Position numbers and translations under genes: made by a program
Notes under the pieces: generated by a model
What the model was told of the DNA's origin: nothing
Database searches by the model: none
Seen by the model: the letters and a program-made list of their open reading frames with translations, nothing else
Part shown: piece after piece, positions 31,825-39,317 of the stretch
Numbering within the stretch: position 1 is the stretch's first letter
Layout: every line of letters begins with the position of its first letter
Source of the DNA: Streptomyces sp. A1136
GTDB lineage: Bacteria; Actinomycetota; Actinomycetes; Streptomycetales; Streptomycetaceae
Direction of reading: 5' to 3'
NCBI RefSeq assembly: GCF_004795055.1
Contig: NZ_SSBJ01000010.1
Span: 62,001 to 126,000, forward strand
Length of the DNA: 64,000 nt

Positions 31825-32912
31825 GCTCCGGCCCCCTCGGCTGTGGACGGGCCAGGCCCCCCGGATGCGAGGGTGAATGCGTCCTGGGTCGTCTGACTGG
31901 CCCTGCGCACCAGGTCGCAGATGGTTCCCACGATCCGGTCAGCGGCGGCCGTGCGTGCTGCGGTCGCGGCGCGGACGAGGGCCGCGGCGAGCGTGGGCGG
32001 GCAGGCGTTGCCGATCTGCTGGGGGATGTCGCGGCCGGTCCACGGCCAGTCCGCGGGGAATCCCTGGAGGAGACCGGCCTCGGCGGCGGACAGTCGGGGC
32101 AGTTCGCGGCCGTCCGGGGCGACGAGCCGGAGCCGGCTGATCTTCCCCGTGACGGTGAACGCCGGCTCGTCGGACGTCCGGCGGCCCCGGGCGCGCGGGT
32201 CGCCGCCGGTCCCGTAGTTCGACACCACCGTGAACGGGCCCCGGTCGGGCAGGACATCGGCCATCGCCACCCACGGCAACAGGCCCGCATCCCGGGCCCC
32301 GCGGTGGACCCCGCGCCGGTACGCACGGTGCGTGGGCGCGGGCAGGGCCACCGGCCCGTCGGTGGATGCGACGAGGACGGCCCGGCGCCGGGTCTGCGGC
32401 ACCCCGTACTGCTCCGTGCGCAGCACCCCGTAGGCGGCATGCCAGCCGCGCGCGGCCAACGTCTCGGCGTAGGCCTGCCAGATGGGCAGGACCGCGGGCA
32501 CCTGCTCCAGGACCAGCGCCCGGTACGGGCGGCCCGCGCGCTCGGCGGCGAGGAGCCAGCGCAGGGGCTCCAGGACCAGCCCGGTCCGCTCGTCGATGCC
32601 GGCCAGCGGCCGGACCCGGCCCTCCGCGGCGAACCGGCGGACGGCGGCGGCGAGTCGGTCGAGCTGGGCCCGGCCGGTACCGGTGCCGGCGCCGGAGAAC
32701 GTCTGGCAGGGCGGCCCGCCAGCGAGCCCCTCGGCCTGGGGGACGTCGGCGGGGCTGTAGTCGCGGACATCCCCCAGCAGGGTGGGCAGTCCGGCGGCCA
32801 TACGGGTGGCGACGGCCCCGAGGTCGCGTTCGATGCCGGTGGTGGTGGCGCCGGTGTGGTGGGCGCCGAGGTCGAGGCCGCCGGGGCCGGCGAACAGGTC
32901 TACGAAGTGCAC
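31821..32912 (-). CDS. Orphan C5 cytosine DNA methyltransferase
   Basis: 363 residues from GTG 32912. Motif I VDLFAGPGGLDLG (4-16), motif IV GGPPCQTFSGAG with nucleophile Cys69, motif VI LEQVPAVLP, motif VIII YGVPQTRRRAVLVA and motif X QQIGNACPP are all present. The target recognition region is short. No restriction endonuclease is encoded nearby, so it most likely protects phage DNA from host restriction. It follows the VWA gene with a closely similar leader sequence. Confidence 0.93.
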   Translation of the reverse strand: MHFVDLFAGPGGLDLGAHHTGATTTGIERDLGAVATRMAAGLPTLLGDVRDYSPADVPQAEGLAGGPPCQTFSGAGTGTGRAQLDRLAAAVRRFAAEGRVRPLAGIDERTGLVLEPLRWLLAAERAGRPYRALVLEQVPAVLPIWQAYAETLAARGWHAAYGVLRTEQYGVPQTRRRAVLVASTDGPVALPAPTHRAYRRGVHRGARDAGLLPWVAMADVLPDRGPFTVVSNYGTGGDPRARGRRTSDEPAFTVTGKISRLRLVAPDGRELPRLSAAEAGLLQGFPADWPWTGRDIPQQIGNACPPTLAAALVRAATAARTAAADRIVGTICDLVRRASQTTQDAFTLASGGPGPSTAEGAGA

Positions 32913-32967
32913 GGGGTCTCCTGGTGTGCGCGAGGGCGGACGATCCGGATCAGCAGGGCGGGCCGGG

Positions 32968-33705
32968 TCAGCGGACGATGCCAGCGCCCGCTGCTACGGC
33001 AAGCCAGGCTCCGTACTCGGCGGTGAGCCCGTCGTACAACTCGCCGTCGCTGACCCGCTCCGGGCGCGCGGCGTGGAAGAGGCTGGCGTTGTCGACCTGC
33101 CGGCCACGCAGATCGTCGAGGCGTTCGAGAAAGCGGGGGCGCGGGCCGAACCCGACGAACGCCCAGAAGATCGGCAGCCCGGACGCTTCACGCAGTACCT
33201 GTTCAGCGGCGGCCCGGTCGTCGGGCTCTCCGTCGGTCTGGAAGATCACGAACGCCGGATCAGTGGCTCCGGACTGCTGGTACTCGCTGATGACGGCGCG
33301 CATGGCGGCCGCGTAGTCGGTGGAACCCCACGGCACCGCGGTGTGCGTGCGGTCGACGATGCCCCGGTAGTTGTCGAGGCGGACATCGATCGGGGCTTCG
33401 GCGCGCGACCCGAAGTAGATGACGGGCACGGTGCCGTCGTCGTCGAGGTTGGCGGACAGGCCGAGGGCCTGTTCGGCGAGGCGCTGGACGGCCCCGACCT
33501 GGTAGTAGCTGTGCATGCTGCCGGAGTGGTCGAGGACGAGGTACACGGCGGCGCGCTGCCCGGTCAGGCCCTGCTTGTCGAGGGATACTGCGGCGGCCTT
33601 GGTGAGGCTGACCAGCCCGGTGGGGATGGTGTCCGGGCTGACGGCGGCGCCGTTGCCGGCGGGGGTGGGGAGTTGCTGGTTGATGGGCTTGCGGAAGAGG
33701 TTCAC
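32968..33705 (-). CDS. VWA-domain protein (TerF/TerY-like)
   Basis: 245 residues from GTG 33705. A von Willebrand A domain begins near residue 52; the MIDAS is DHSGSM (Asp59, Ser61, Ser63) with later GSTDYAAAM and FQTDGEPDDR. The opening VSLTKAAAVSLDKQGLTG is shared with tellurium-resistance-type VWA proteins of Streptomyces. VWA domains bind metal and protein partners. Its job in a phage is not known. Gene order VWA, methyltransferase, SLOG suggests one functional unit. Confidence 0.85.
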   Translation of the reverse strand: MNLFRKPINQQLPTPAGNGAAVSPDTIPTGLVSLTKAAAVSLDKQGLTGQRAAVYLVLDHSGSMHSYYQVGAVQRLAEQALGLSANLDDDGTVPVIYFGSRAEAPIDVRLDNYRGIVDRTHTAVPWGSTDYAAAMRAVISEYQQSGATDPAFVIFQTDGEPDDRAAAEQVLREASGLPIFWAFVGFGPRPRFLERLDDLRGRQVDNASLFHAARPERVSDGELYDGLTAEYGAWLAVAAGAGIVR

Positions 33706-33747
33706 GGAGTCTCCAGGGTGTGCGCGGGAAGTGGATTTGGGCGCCGG

Positions 33748-33942
33748 TCAGGTCGCGGGTCGGGGTGCGAGGCCGAGGATGATCGCGGTGGTGCAGGGCC
33801 AGCGGACGGGGCGGGTCCAGCGGCTGGGCTGGTAGGCCTCGTCGTAGTGCGTGGTGGTGGTGCGGCAGCGGGCGCAGATGCGGTTCAGCGCTCGGCCATC
33901 GGTGATCCCGGTGACGGGTTCGTGTCCGAAGGTCTCGGGCAT
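33748..33942 (-). CDS. Small cysteine-containing phage protein
   Basis: 64 residues from ATG 33942, with CARC in ALNRICARCRTTTTHYDEAY and a hydrophobic end. It lies between the WhiB-like and VWA genes. Function unknown; possibly a small zinc-binding protein. Confidence 0.55.
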   Translation of the reverse strand: MPETFGHEPVTGITDGRALNRICARCRTTTTHYDEAYQPSRWTRPVRWPCTTAIILGLAPRPAT

Positions 33943-33953
33943 GGGGTGCCCTT

Positions 33954-34478
33954 TCAGGCGGCGTCGGTTTGGATGCGGGCGGCGCGGCGGGTTTTCTGGC
34001 TGGCGGGTCGTGCCGCCCACTCGGCCTGGCGTTCGCGGTACGCGGCGGTCGAGCACGCGGTGCAGGGGGCTTCGCCGAGCCGGCCGTGGATGCGGGCCCC
34101 GGTACGAGTGCCGCCCTTGGCGTGTTCCTCGGCCAGCCGCTCCCGCCGAGCCTCTTGGACCTGCTCGGCGCGCCATTCCTCGCAAGCCCGGCACGTTTCC
34201 TTCTTTGCGCGGTGCCGCAGGTAGCCGCGGTTGGTGCGGCACTCCGGCCCACGAGCCCGGTACTTGCGGCGTTCCGTCTCTGTGAGTCCTCCCCACACAC
34301 CGAGGAGCGCGGGGTCGGCGAGGCCGTAGCTGCGGCACGGGGTGAGTAGTGAGCAGCTAGAGCAGGCGGCAGCCGCAGCAAGCTGGTCCTTGCGTGCCTT
34401 CGAAAACCAGACATCAGGGGTGGTGCGGCAGGGCCGTGGGGCCGGGCTGCTCATCCACTCCGTGGTGGGGTTGGTCAT
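33954..34478 (-). CDS. WhiB-like (Wbl) protein with cysteine-rich C-terminal extension
   Basis: 174 residues from ATG 34478 (GGAGGAG seven bases upstream; overlap ATGA). Cys17, Cys39, Cys42 and Cys48 give the Wbl [4Fe-4S] pattern C-x21-C-x2-C-x5-C, followed by the G[VI]WGG turn (GVWGGLTETERRKYRARG). The remaining 100 residues are unusual: a basic helical region with further cysteine pairs, CRAC (96-99) and CTAC (139-142). Wbl proteins bind sigma factor and alter transcription. A phage-encoded Wbl of mycobacteriophage TM4 is known to interfere with host WhiB2, affect septation and exclude superinfection. Confidence 0.88.
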   Translation of the reverse strand: MTNPTTEWMSSPAPRPCRTTPDVWFSKARKDQLAAAAACSSCSLLTPCRSYGLADPALLGVWGGLTETERRKYRARGPECRTNRGYLRHRAKKETCRACEEWRAEQVQEARRERLAEEHAKGGTRTGARIHGRLGEAPCTACSTAAYRERQAEWAARPASQKTRRAARIQTDAA

Positions 34479-34912
34479 GATGCGCTCCTCCACTGGAACG
34501 CGGCGAAGGTGACTGCGTCGACGGCTTGGATGTGCAGGCTGATGCGGCCGCCTTTGACGATGGGGCCGATGCGCATGTCGGGGCCGACGACGTGGGTGTG
34601 GTCGTCGTCTTCGAGGACGCCTGCGTCGACGAGCCCGTCGACCGCTGCCTTGAACGAGGGGTACCAGTTCGCGGGGTCGGCTCGGCGGCGCGACGGAGGG
34701 TGAAGCACTCCGAGGATGTAAGCGCGCTGCATGACCGGCTTGTCGCCGGCGGCGACGAGTGCGGCCCGCATGGTCGGGTCCTCGGAACAGGCTTCCATCG
34801 CCGCGGCGCGGATGTCGCGGGTCAGGTTCCCGCGGACGCGGTGGTGCACGCGATCATTCGCGTTGAGGAGGGGCAGGCCAGGCGGCAAGTTGATCGTGAA
34901 ATGGCGTGTCAC
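34475..34912 (-). CDS. RusA-like Holliday junction resolvase
   Basis: 145 residues from GTG 34912 with AGGAGG eight bases upstream. The segment RRRADPANWYPSFKAAVDGL followed by GVLEDDDHTHV carries the acidic residues and lysine of the RusA family (D-x2-N...K...D...DD). RusA resolvases process recombination or replication intermediates so DNA can be packaged. It overlaps the WhiB-like gene by four bases. Confidence 0.75.
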   Translation of the reverse strand: MTRHFTINLPPGLPLLNANDRVHHRVRGNLTRDIRAAAMEACSEDPTMRAALVAAGDKPVMQRAYILGVLHPPSRRRADPANWYPSFKAAVDGLVDAGVLEDDDHTHVVGPDMRIGPIVKGGRISLHIQAVDAVTFAAFQWRSAS

Positions 34913-34951
34913 AGCAGGGCCTCCTGTACGGGCTGCGGGGGGCATTGGTGG

Positions 34952-35236
34952 TCACGAAGCACGGGATGCGCGTGGTGGGGGGACTGAGAGCGGTTCGCGC
35001 CAGACGATGCGGCGGACGCCGAGGGTGCTGACGAGCAGCCGCCAGGTGAGGCGGCCCTCCAGGCGGGCTTGGATCTCGCTGGCGAGGTCGATGGGTTCCG
35101 CGTCTGCGGTTACGTGGAGGGCGGCGGTGCGGCCGGCCCACGCGGTGAGGATCGGGGCGCCGCAGCGCGGGCAGTCCCTTTCGACCGCGTGGTCTGCGGC
35201 TGCGGCGATGCGTGCAGCGATGCCTGGATTCGTCAT
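34952..35236 (-). CDS. Phage protein with zinc-knuckle-like motif
   Basis: 94 residues from ATG 35236, immediately downstream of the iteron field. An N-terminal helix is followed by DCPRCGAPILTAW (CPRC); the C-terminal part is basic (RRIVWREPLSVPPPRAS). A DNA-binding role at the adjacent repeats is conceivable but unproven. Confidence 0.6.
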   Translation of the reverse strand: MTNPGIAARIAAAADHAVERDCPRCGAPILTAWAGRTAALHVTADAEPIDLASEIQARLEGRLTWRLLVSTLGVRRIVWREPLSVPPPRASRAS

Positions 35237-35253
35237 CGCGGGCCGCCAACGGG

Positions 35254-35483
35254 CAGTGCCGTTGCAGTGCCGTTGATGGAACTGCTGTTTTCGCAGGTCA
35301 CTTGGGGTGGCAGTGCCATCAGTGCCGTCAGGGCCAGTTTCTGAGCATTGATGCTCTTGCGTGCGCACGGGGCTGGAATGTGGATTTCAACGGCACTGAT
35401 GGCACTGACATGCTCTGAGCTGGGGTTATGGCCGATTTTGATGGAACTCTTGATGGCACTGCAACGGCACTGCAACGGCACTT
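35254..35483. repeat. Inverted iteron field, candidate replication origin
   Basis: Seven-base CAGTGCC occurs at 35254, 35265, 35311 and 35320; its complement GGCACTG occurs at 35392, 35401, 35455 and 35466, with GGCACTT at 35477. Within clusters the spacing is 9 or 11 bp. The 11-bp form is CAACGGCACTG, the 9-bp form GATGGCACT. The two orientations are arranged symmetrically about 35360. The stretch has no credible gene and is richer in A/T than its surroundings. Lying directly downstream of the helicase-primase gene, it looks like an origin or a multi-site operator. Confidence 0.65.
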
Positions 35484-35492
35484 TGATCATGG

Positions 35493-38015
35493 TCATTTGT
35501 CGTCCCACCGATCTTCGGCGGGTGCCTGCAACGCAACGTTGAGGTAGTAGTAGGTGCCGTTTGATCCCTTACGGACGATTTGGAAACGGTCCTTCAACTC
35601 ACGGCCGAGCTGCCGGGATGCCAACGGTTCTTCACCCTCGGCGCGGCACCACCGCTCGTATGCGGTGCGGAACACGTCCGTGATGGTGCGGACTTGGGCG
35701 CCGCCGCCGACGTGGCACGCCTCATCAAGGAAGCGGGCAAGTGCGTCCTCCTCGGCCGCGTACTGCGCGGTTGCTGCGGTGACCGAGGCCGGGTCGCGCA
35801 GCCCGTCGCGGAACACGTCCACGGCGCCAGCGATGATCCAGGCGAGAATCCCGGGGGCTTCCTCCGAGATGAGGAGGAGGTCGAGATCCTCGATGACTTC
35901 CTCGGGAGTGCGGGTGAAGGGCATGAGGCGAAGGCGCCGCCAGAAGGACTTGCCGCCAGCGGAGACGCGGGGCTGGTGGTTGCCCATCAGGAACAGCTTG
36001 TGCGTGGGCTCGAAGGTGAAGTGGTCTTGCCGCATAAATCGCGCGGTCAGGCCGTCGCCGCCGGTGAGTTCCTTGACCTTGGCCTCGTCGAACTTGGCTT
36101 CCTGGTTGACCTCGGAGGCGATGACGAGGCGGAGCCCGTGGAGTCGGGCGATCTCGGTCTCGTGGCGTTGGGCGCCAGCCATGAGGAACGCGTTTGGTGC
36201 GGTGGCCGCGTAGTCGCCGAGGACGGAGCGGAGCACGTTGAGGAACACGCCCTTGCCGTTGCCGCCGGGTCCGTGGAGGAAGGGGAGGATGTGCCAGCGG
36301 ACGGACCCGGACGCGGCGTACCCGGCCATCCGCTGGACGTAGCCGCGCAGCTCCTGGTCGTCGCCGAAGGTCTGCGCGAGGAACTTCTCCCACCGAGGGG
36401 TCGGTAGATCCTTGTCGGGGGCGATCTTCGTTGCGCGGGTGTGCATCTCGTCCGGGTCCGGCGGAGACAACTCCCCAGTGGTGAGGTCGACGGCGCCGGC
36501 CGGGGTGTTGAGGAGCATGCGGTGCGCGTCGAGCTGTCCCGCGTGGACGACGATCCGGGGGTCGGTCTGCGCCATCGTGACCATCGCGGAGACGCCCGCG
36601 GTGGAGAGGCTCCGCATGCGGTGCTTGGCCTCGCCTTCCCCATTGGGCAGGTCGCGGGCGATCTGGCGGGCCATCTCCCGGACGGTTCCGGCCTCATCCC
36701 AGGCCCAGCGGTGCCCGTCCCAGCGGAGCCACCGGCCGCGCTGCGGCACGTAGCGGATCTCCTGCTCGTGCAGGTCGACCAGGCGCAGCGCGTTCCCGTC
36801 GTCCGTCCGCGAGTAGGTGTCCGGCCCGGGCGCGGCTGCGGCCGTGGGGTGCTGCACCACGTTGAGCGCGGCCGTGCCATCGGTCGTGGGTCGCGGCGCG
36901 GGTACCGCGGTGAGGTGGCGGACCGGTTCGGGCGCGGGCGTTCCGTAGCCCTGCCGGCGGAGCGCCGATGCGGCGGCCGAGTGGTCGCCGCCGTGGTTGA
37001 GCAGTGCGTGCGCGCCGAATTTCGTGTAGGGGCGTTCGGCGATGAACTCGGTCGAGGTGGTGAATACGTACAGCCGGTCGCGGTCCATCGCCCGACCCGT
37101 TGTGGCGCTCGGCTCGCGGCCGTCCTTCCCGGGGCGCTGCCAGTAGGTGGTCGATCCGGAGCGGAACAGGGCACGCCAGCCGTGCGGGGTCAGGATGTCC
37201 TGCCACGTGGCTTTGGCTTCGAAGTCGTCCCCGGGCGAGATACCTCCTTCGGCACGGCTGGGCCCGTCGGTGGAGAACAGGAACGCGGCCGCCTCGTCGA
37301 GCGGTTCGGTGCGCCCCGAAGCGCGAGTCTCCGGCGTCTCGTCCACGGGGACGGTGTCGAGCATCCGGCACACCGCGTGCAGCGCCCGGTGCTCCTCTGC
37401 CGTGATGGTGGGCAGGGTGGCGGGGCCGCCGGCGAGGAGTTCGTAGGGGCGGCCGGACGCGTGTACGGTGCCGTGGCTGGGTGCGGTGACGACGAATCCA
37501 CCCTCGCCGCGGGTCTCGATCAGTCCACGGAGGATCTTCTTGCGGGGATACCGGGCGAGGAGGTCGCGGTCCTGCTCGGTCAGCTCGTCCTCGCGGGCCA
37601 GCCGGGAGGCGAGCTTCGTGTTCCCGGGGGCGCCGCCTTCGACCCGGTAGTGAAGGTGCAGGCCCCCGGACGGGGAGCGCTCCAGCCATCCGGTGGCGAT
37701 GCGCTGCCACAGCTCGTCCATCCCGGACGCGGCGAGGACACCGGTCAGCTCCTCCAGGACGCCTTCCTCGATGGCACGGCCTTCGAGTTCGAGGAGTTCC
37801 AGGCCGCCGGAGATGGCGCCGGTGATGACCCCAATTCCGGGGTGGCCGTGCGCGAACATCGCCCGGATTTTGGCTTCGCTGGCACGCTCCGCCTGGAGTT
37901 CCTTCCAGCCGCCGGTTGGTCTCTTGGAGCCGTCGGTGCGGACGGCGACCACCGAGCAGCCGGCCGCGTGCAGCGCGAGCGCCGCGGCGAGCATGTCGGG
38001 TGTGGTGTCGCTCAA
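35493..38015 (-). CDS. Replication protein: PrimPol-like domain fused to SF3 helicase (D5/P4 type)
   Basis: 840 residues from TTG 38015, chosen because GAGGAG stands eight bases upstream. The N-terminal AEP-like domain (about 1-230) has ELLELEGRA at motif I, where the usual D-x-D is E-x-E, and SPSGGLHLHYR at motif II. A linker and D5_N domain follow. The SF3 helicase has Walker A GPGGNGKG (582-589), Walker B LRLVIASE (about 628-635) and sensor KLFLMGNHQPR (about 673-683). It would unwind and perhaps prime at the origin; the iteron array begins just after its stop. Confidence 0.9.
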   Translation of the reverse strand: MSDTTPDMLAAALALHAAGCSVVAVRTDGSKRPTGGWKELQAERASEAKIRAMFAHGHPGIGVITGAISGGLELLELEGRAIEEGVLEELTGVLAASGMDELWQRIATGWLERSPSGGLHLHYRVEGGAPGNTKLASRLAREDELTEQDRDLLARYPRKKILRGLIETRGEGGFVVTAPSHGTVHASGRPYELLAGGPATLPTITAEEHRALHAVCRMLDTVPVDETPETRASGRTEPLDEAAAFLFSTDGPSRAEGGISPGDDFEAKATWQDILTPHGWRALFRSGSTTYWQRPGKDGREPSATTGRAMDRDRLYVFTTSTEFIAERPYTKFGAHALLNHGGDHSAAASALRRQGYGTPAPEPVRHLTAVPAPRPTTDGTAALNVVQHPTAAAAPGPDTYSRTDDGNALRLVDLHEQEIRYVPQRGRWLRWDGHRWAWDEAGTVREMARQIARDLPNGEGEAKHRMRSLSTAGVSAMVTMAQTDPRIVVHAGQLDAHRMLLNTPAGAVDLTTGELSPPDPDEMHTRATKIAPDKDLPTPRWEKFLAQTFGDDQELRGYVQRMAGYAASGSVRWHILPFLHGPGGNGKGVFLNVLRSVLGDYAATAPNAFLMAGAQRHETEIARLHGLRLVIASEVNQEAKFDEAKVKELTGGDGLTARFMRQDHFTFEPTHKLFLMGNHQPRVSAGGKSFWRRLRLMPFTRTPEEVIEDLDLLLISEEAPGILAWIIAGAVDVFRDGLRDPASVTAATAQYAAEEDALARFLDEACHVGGGAQVRTITDVFRTAYERWCRAEGEEPLASRQLGRELKDRFQIVRKGSNGTYYYLNVALQAPAEDRWDDK

Positions 38016-38113
38016 GGTCGGCTCCTCGTCGTGCTGTACGGGTGGGGTGGTTCGCAGTGCCCCGGGCGGGAGTCGATCCCGCGGCGTCGCGCCGGGACCG
38101 GGGCGATGGCAGG

Positions 38114-38344
38114 TCAGGGGTGAGGCTTTGACGCGCACGACTGGCAGAGGTCACGCCAGGGCGTGCACACCCAGCCCTCGTTCTCGGTCAGGTGGTTCCT
38201 GGCAACCTCGTAGCGCTCGGCCTTGCCCATGTCGTCACTGACGATGTAGTCGTGCTCGACCGTGGTGCCGCACTGGTCACAGAAGACGCCGATGCGTGCG
38301 GGGTACCTCTGGCCGGTGGGCTGGTCGCTGTCGGTGTAGCTCAT
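38114..38344 (-). CDS. Small zinc-finger phage protein
   Basis: 76 residues from ATG 38344 (AGGAG upstream). Two CxxC pairs, CDQC at about residue 22 and CQSC near the C-terminus, frame a helical middle (KAERYEVARNHLTENEGW). Streptomyces proteins with this layout bind zinc; the role is unknown. Confidence 0.65.
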   Translation of the reverse strand: MSYTDSDQPTGQRYPARIGVFCDQCGTTVEHDYIVSDDMGKAERYEVARNHLTENEGWVCTPWRDLCQSCASKPHP

Positions 38345-38432
38345 CTGCTTCTCCTGGCGAGGGCGGGTGGTGGCCTGGTCCGTCCGGGGCTGCGGGGCGA
38401 GTCGCGCAGCCCCGGACGGCGATCTGCGGGGG

Positions 38433-39317
38433 TTAGAACGGCGGCGGGGACAGCGGCGGGGTGGCCGCGGCCTGCGCCTGCTGCTGCGCGACGAGCGCGG
38501 CCACGGCCGGGTTAGCGATCTGCTCGGCCGCCGGCGCGGGCGCGCTGTACTGCTGCGGGGCCGGGGCCGGCGCGGGGTTGTACTGCTGCGGCGCCGCCGG
38601 GGCCGCGTACTGCTGCTGGGGCAGGTTGCCCGGGTCGGGCGCGTGCAGCTCGGCGGCGATGGCCGCGATGTACTGCGCGGTGTACTGCTTCGGGGGGCTG
38701 AATCCGCGCTGTGTGGCCTGCCCGTCGTGGGTGTAGGTCACGGTGAGGATTCCGCCGACCTCCAGGCCGCGGGCCCCGGCGGCCCGGACCGCGTCCGCGA
38801 CCGCGTTCTTGAGCTGGCCCTTGACGAACAGCCGCCGCCGGCCGTCGTCCTCCTCGATCGAAGGGTCCCGTTGGTCGGTCTGCACGGTGATGACGAGCTG
38901 GTTCATGGGGTTGCCGTCGGACCAGAACTTGGGGGTGCCGTCCTTGATGTCGCGCTGTTGCTCGACGGTGGGCCGCTCGGTGATCCGGCCGGTGAGGCTG
39001 GTCCCCGGGGTGGGGAACTTGGCGCTCGGGGCGCCGCCACCGCCCATGAGGAAGTCGTCCGCGCTGGGGGTCTGGTACTGCTGCGGTGTTGTCATGTGCT
39101 TCTGCTCCTGCTGGTTGCTGGGGCCGAAGGGACCCATGTCCCGTCGGTCGGTGGTGCCGTCGGTGTAGACCCGGTACGGCTGGCAATGGGCGGTCGTGCA
39201 CTCGAACCCCTCGTCGCACCGCGAGTCCCACTGCGCGGGCGGGCGCCTGTCGGGGACCTCGTGGACGCGGTGGTCGCAGATGACACAGCGGCGCTCGCGT
39301 ACGAACCGGGCGGTCAT
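38433..39317 (-). CDS. SSB-like DNA-binding protein in frame with an N-terminal zinc-finger segment
   Basis: From ATG 39317 (ATGA overlap with the nuclease gene upstream) the frame is open for 294 residues. Residues 1-74 form a cysteine-rich segment (RRCVICDHRVHEV, then CDEGFECTTAHC). ATG 39095, with AGGAG nine bases before it, begins a 220-residue protein resembling actinophage single-strand binding proteins: a beta-rich core (LVITVQTDQRDPSIEEDDGR, then RRLFVKGQLKNAV) and a Gln/Pro/Ala-rich disordered tail ending PPLSPPPF. Both a long fusion and a short form may be made. Confidence 0.7.
   Translation of the reverse strand: MTARFVRERRCVICDHRVHEVPDRRPPAQWDSRCDEGFECTTAHCQPYRVYTDGTTDRRDMGPFGPSNQQEQKHMTTPQQYQTPSADDFLMGGGGAPSAKFPTPGTSLTGRITERPTVEQQRDIKDGTPKFWSDGNPMNQLVITVQTDQRDPSIEEDDGRRRLFVKGQLKNAVADAVRAAGARGLEVGGILTVTYTHDGQATQRGFSPPKQYTAQYIAAIAAELHAPDPGNLPQQQYAAPAAPQQYNPAPAPAPQQYSAPAPAAEQIANPAVAALVAQQQAQAAATPPLSPPPF

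Noticed and set aside
31484-32770. 428-codon leftward frame overlapping the methyltransferase
   Set aside because: Ser/Pro/Arg-rich shadow frame; the true frame has all C5 methyltransferase motifs.
35254-35483. CRISPR array
   Set aside because: Repeat units are 7-11 bp in both orientations with irregular gaps; no 20-40 bp repeats or regular spacers and no cas genes (the Cas4-like nuclease is a phage replication type).
35233-35508. 91-codon leftward frame across the iterons
   Set aside because: No convincing Shine-Dalgarno, and the codons follow the repeats (GTATAL, ISAV); the stretch is better explained as a repeat field.
38016-38138. 41-residue N-terminal extension of the helicase-primase
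   Set aside because: Arg/Pro-rich with no family resemblance. A TTG start at 38015 with GAGGAG eight bases upstream fits better.
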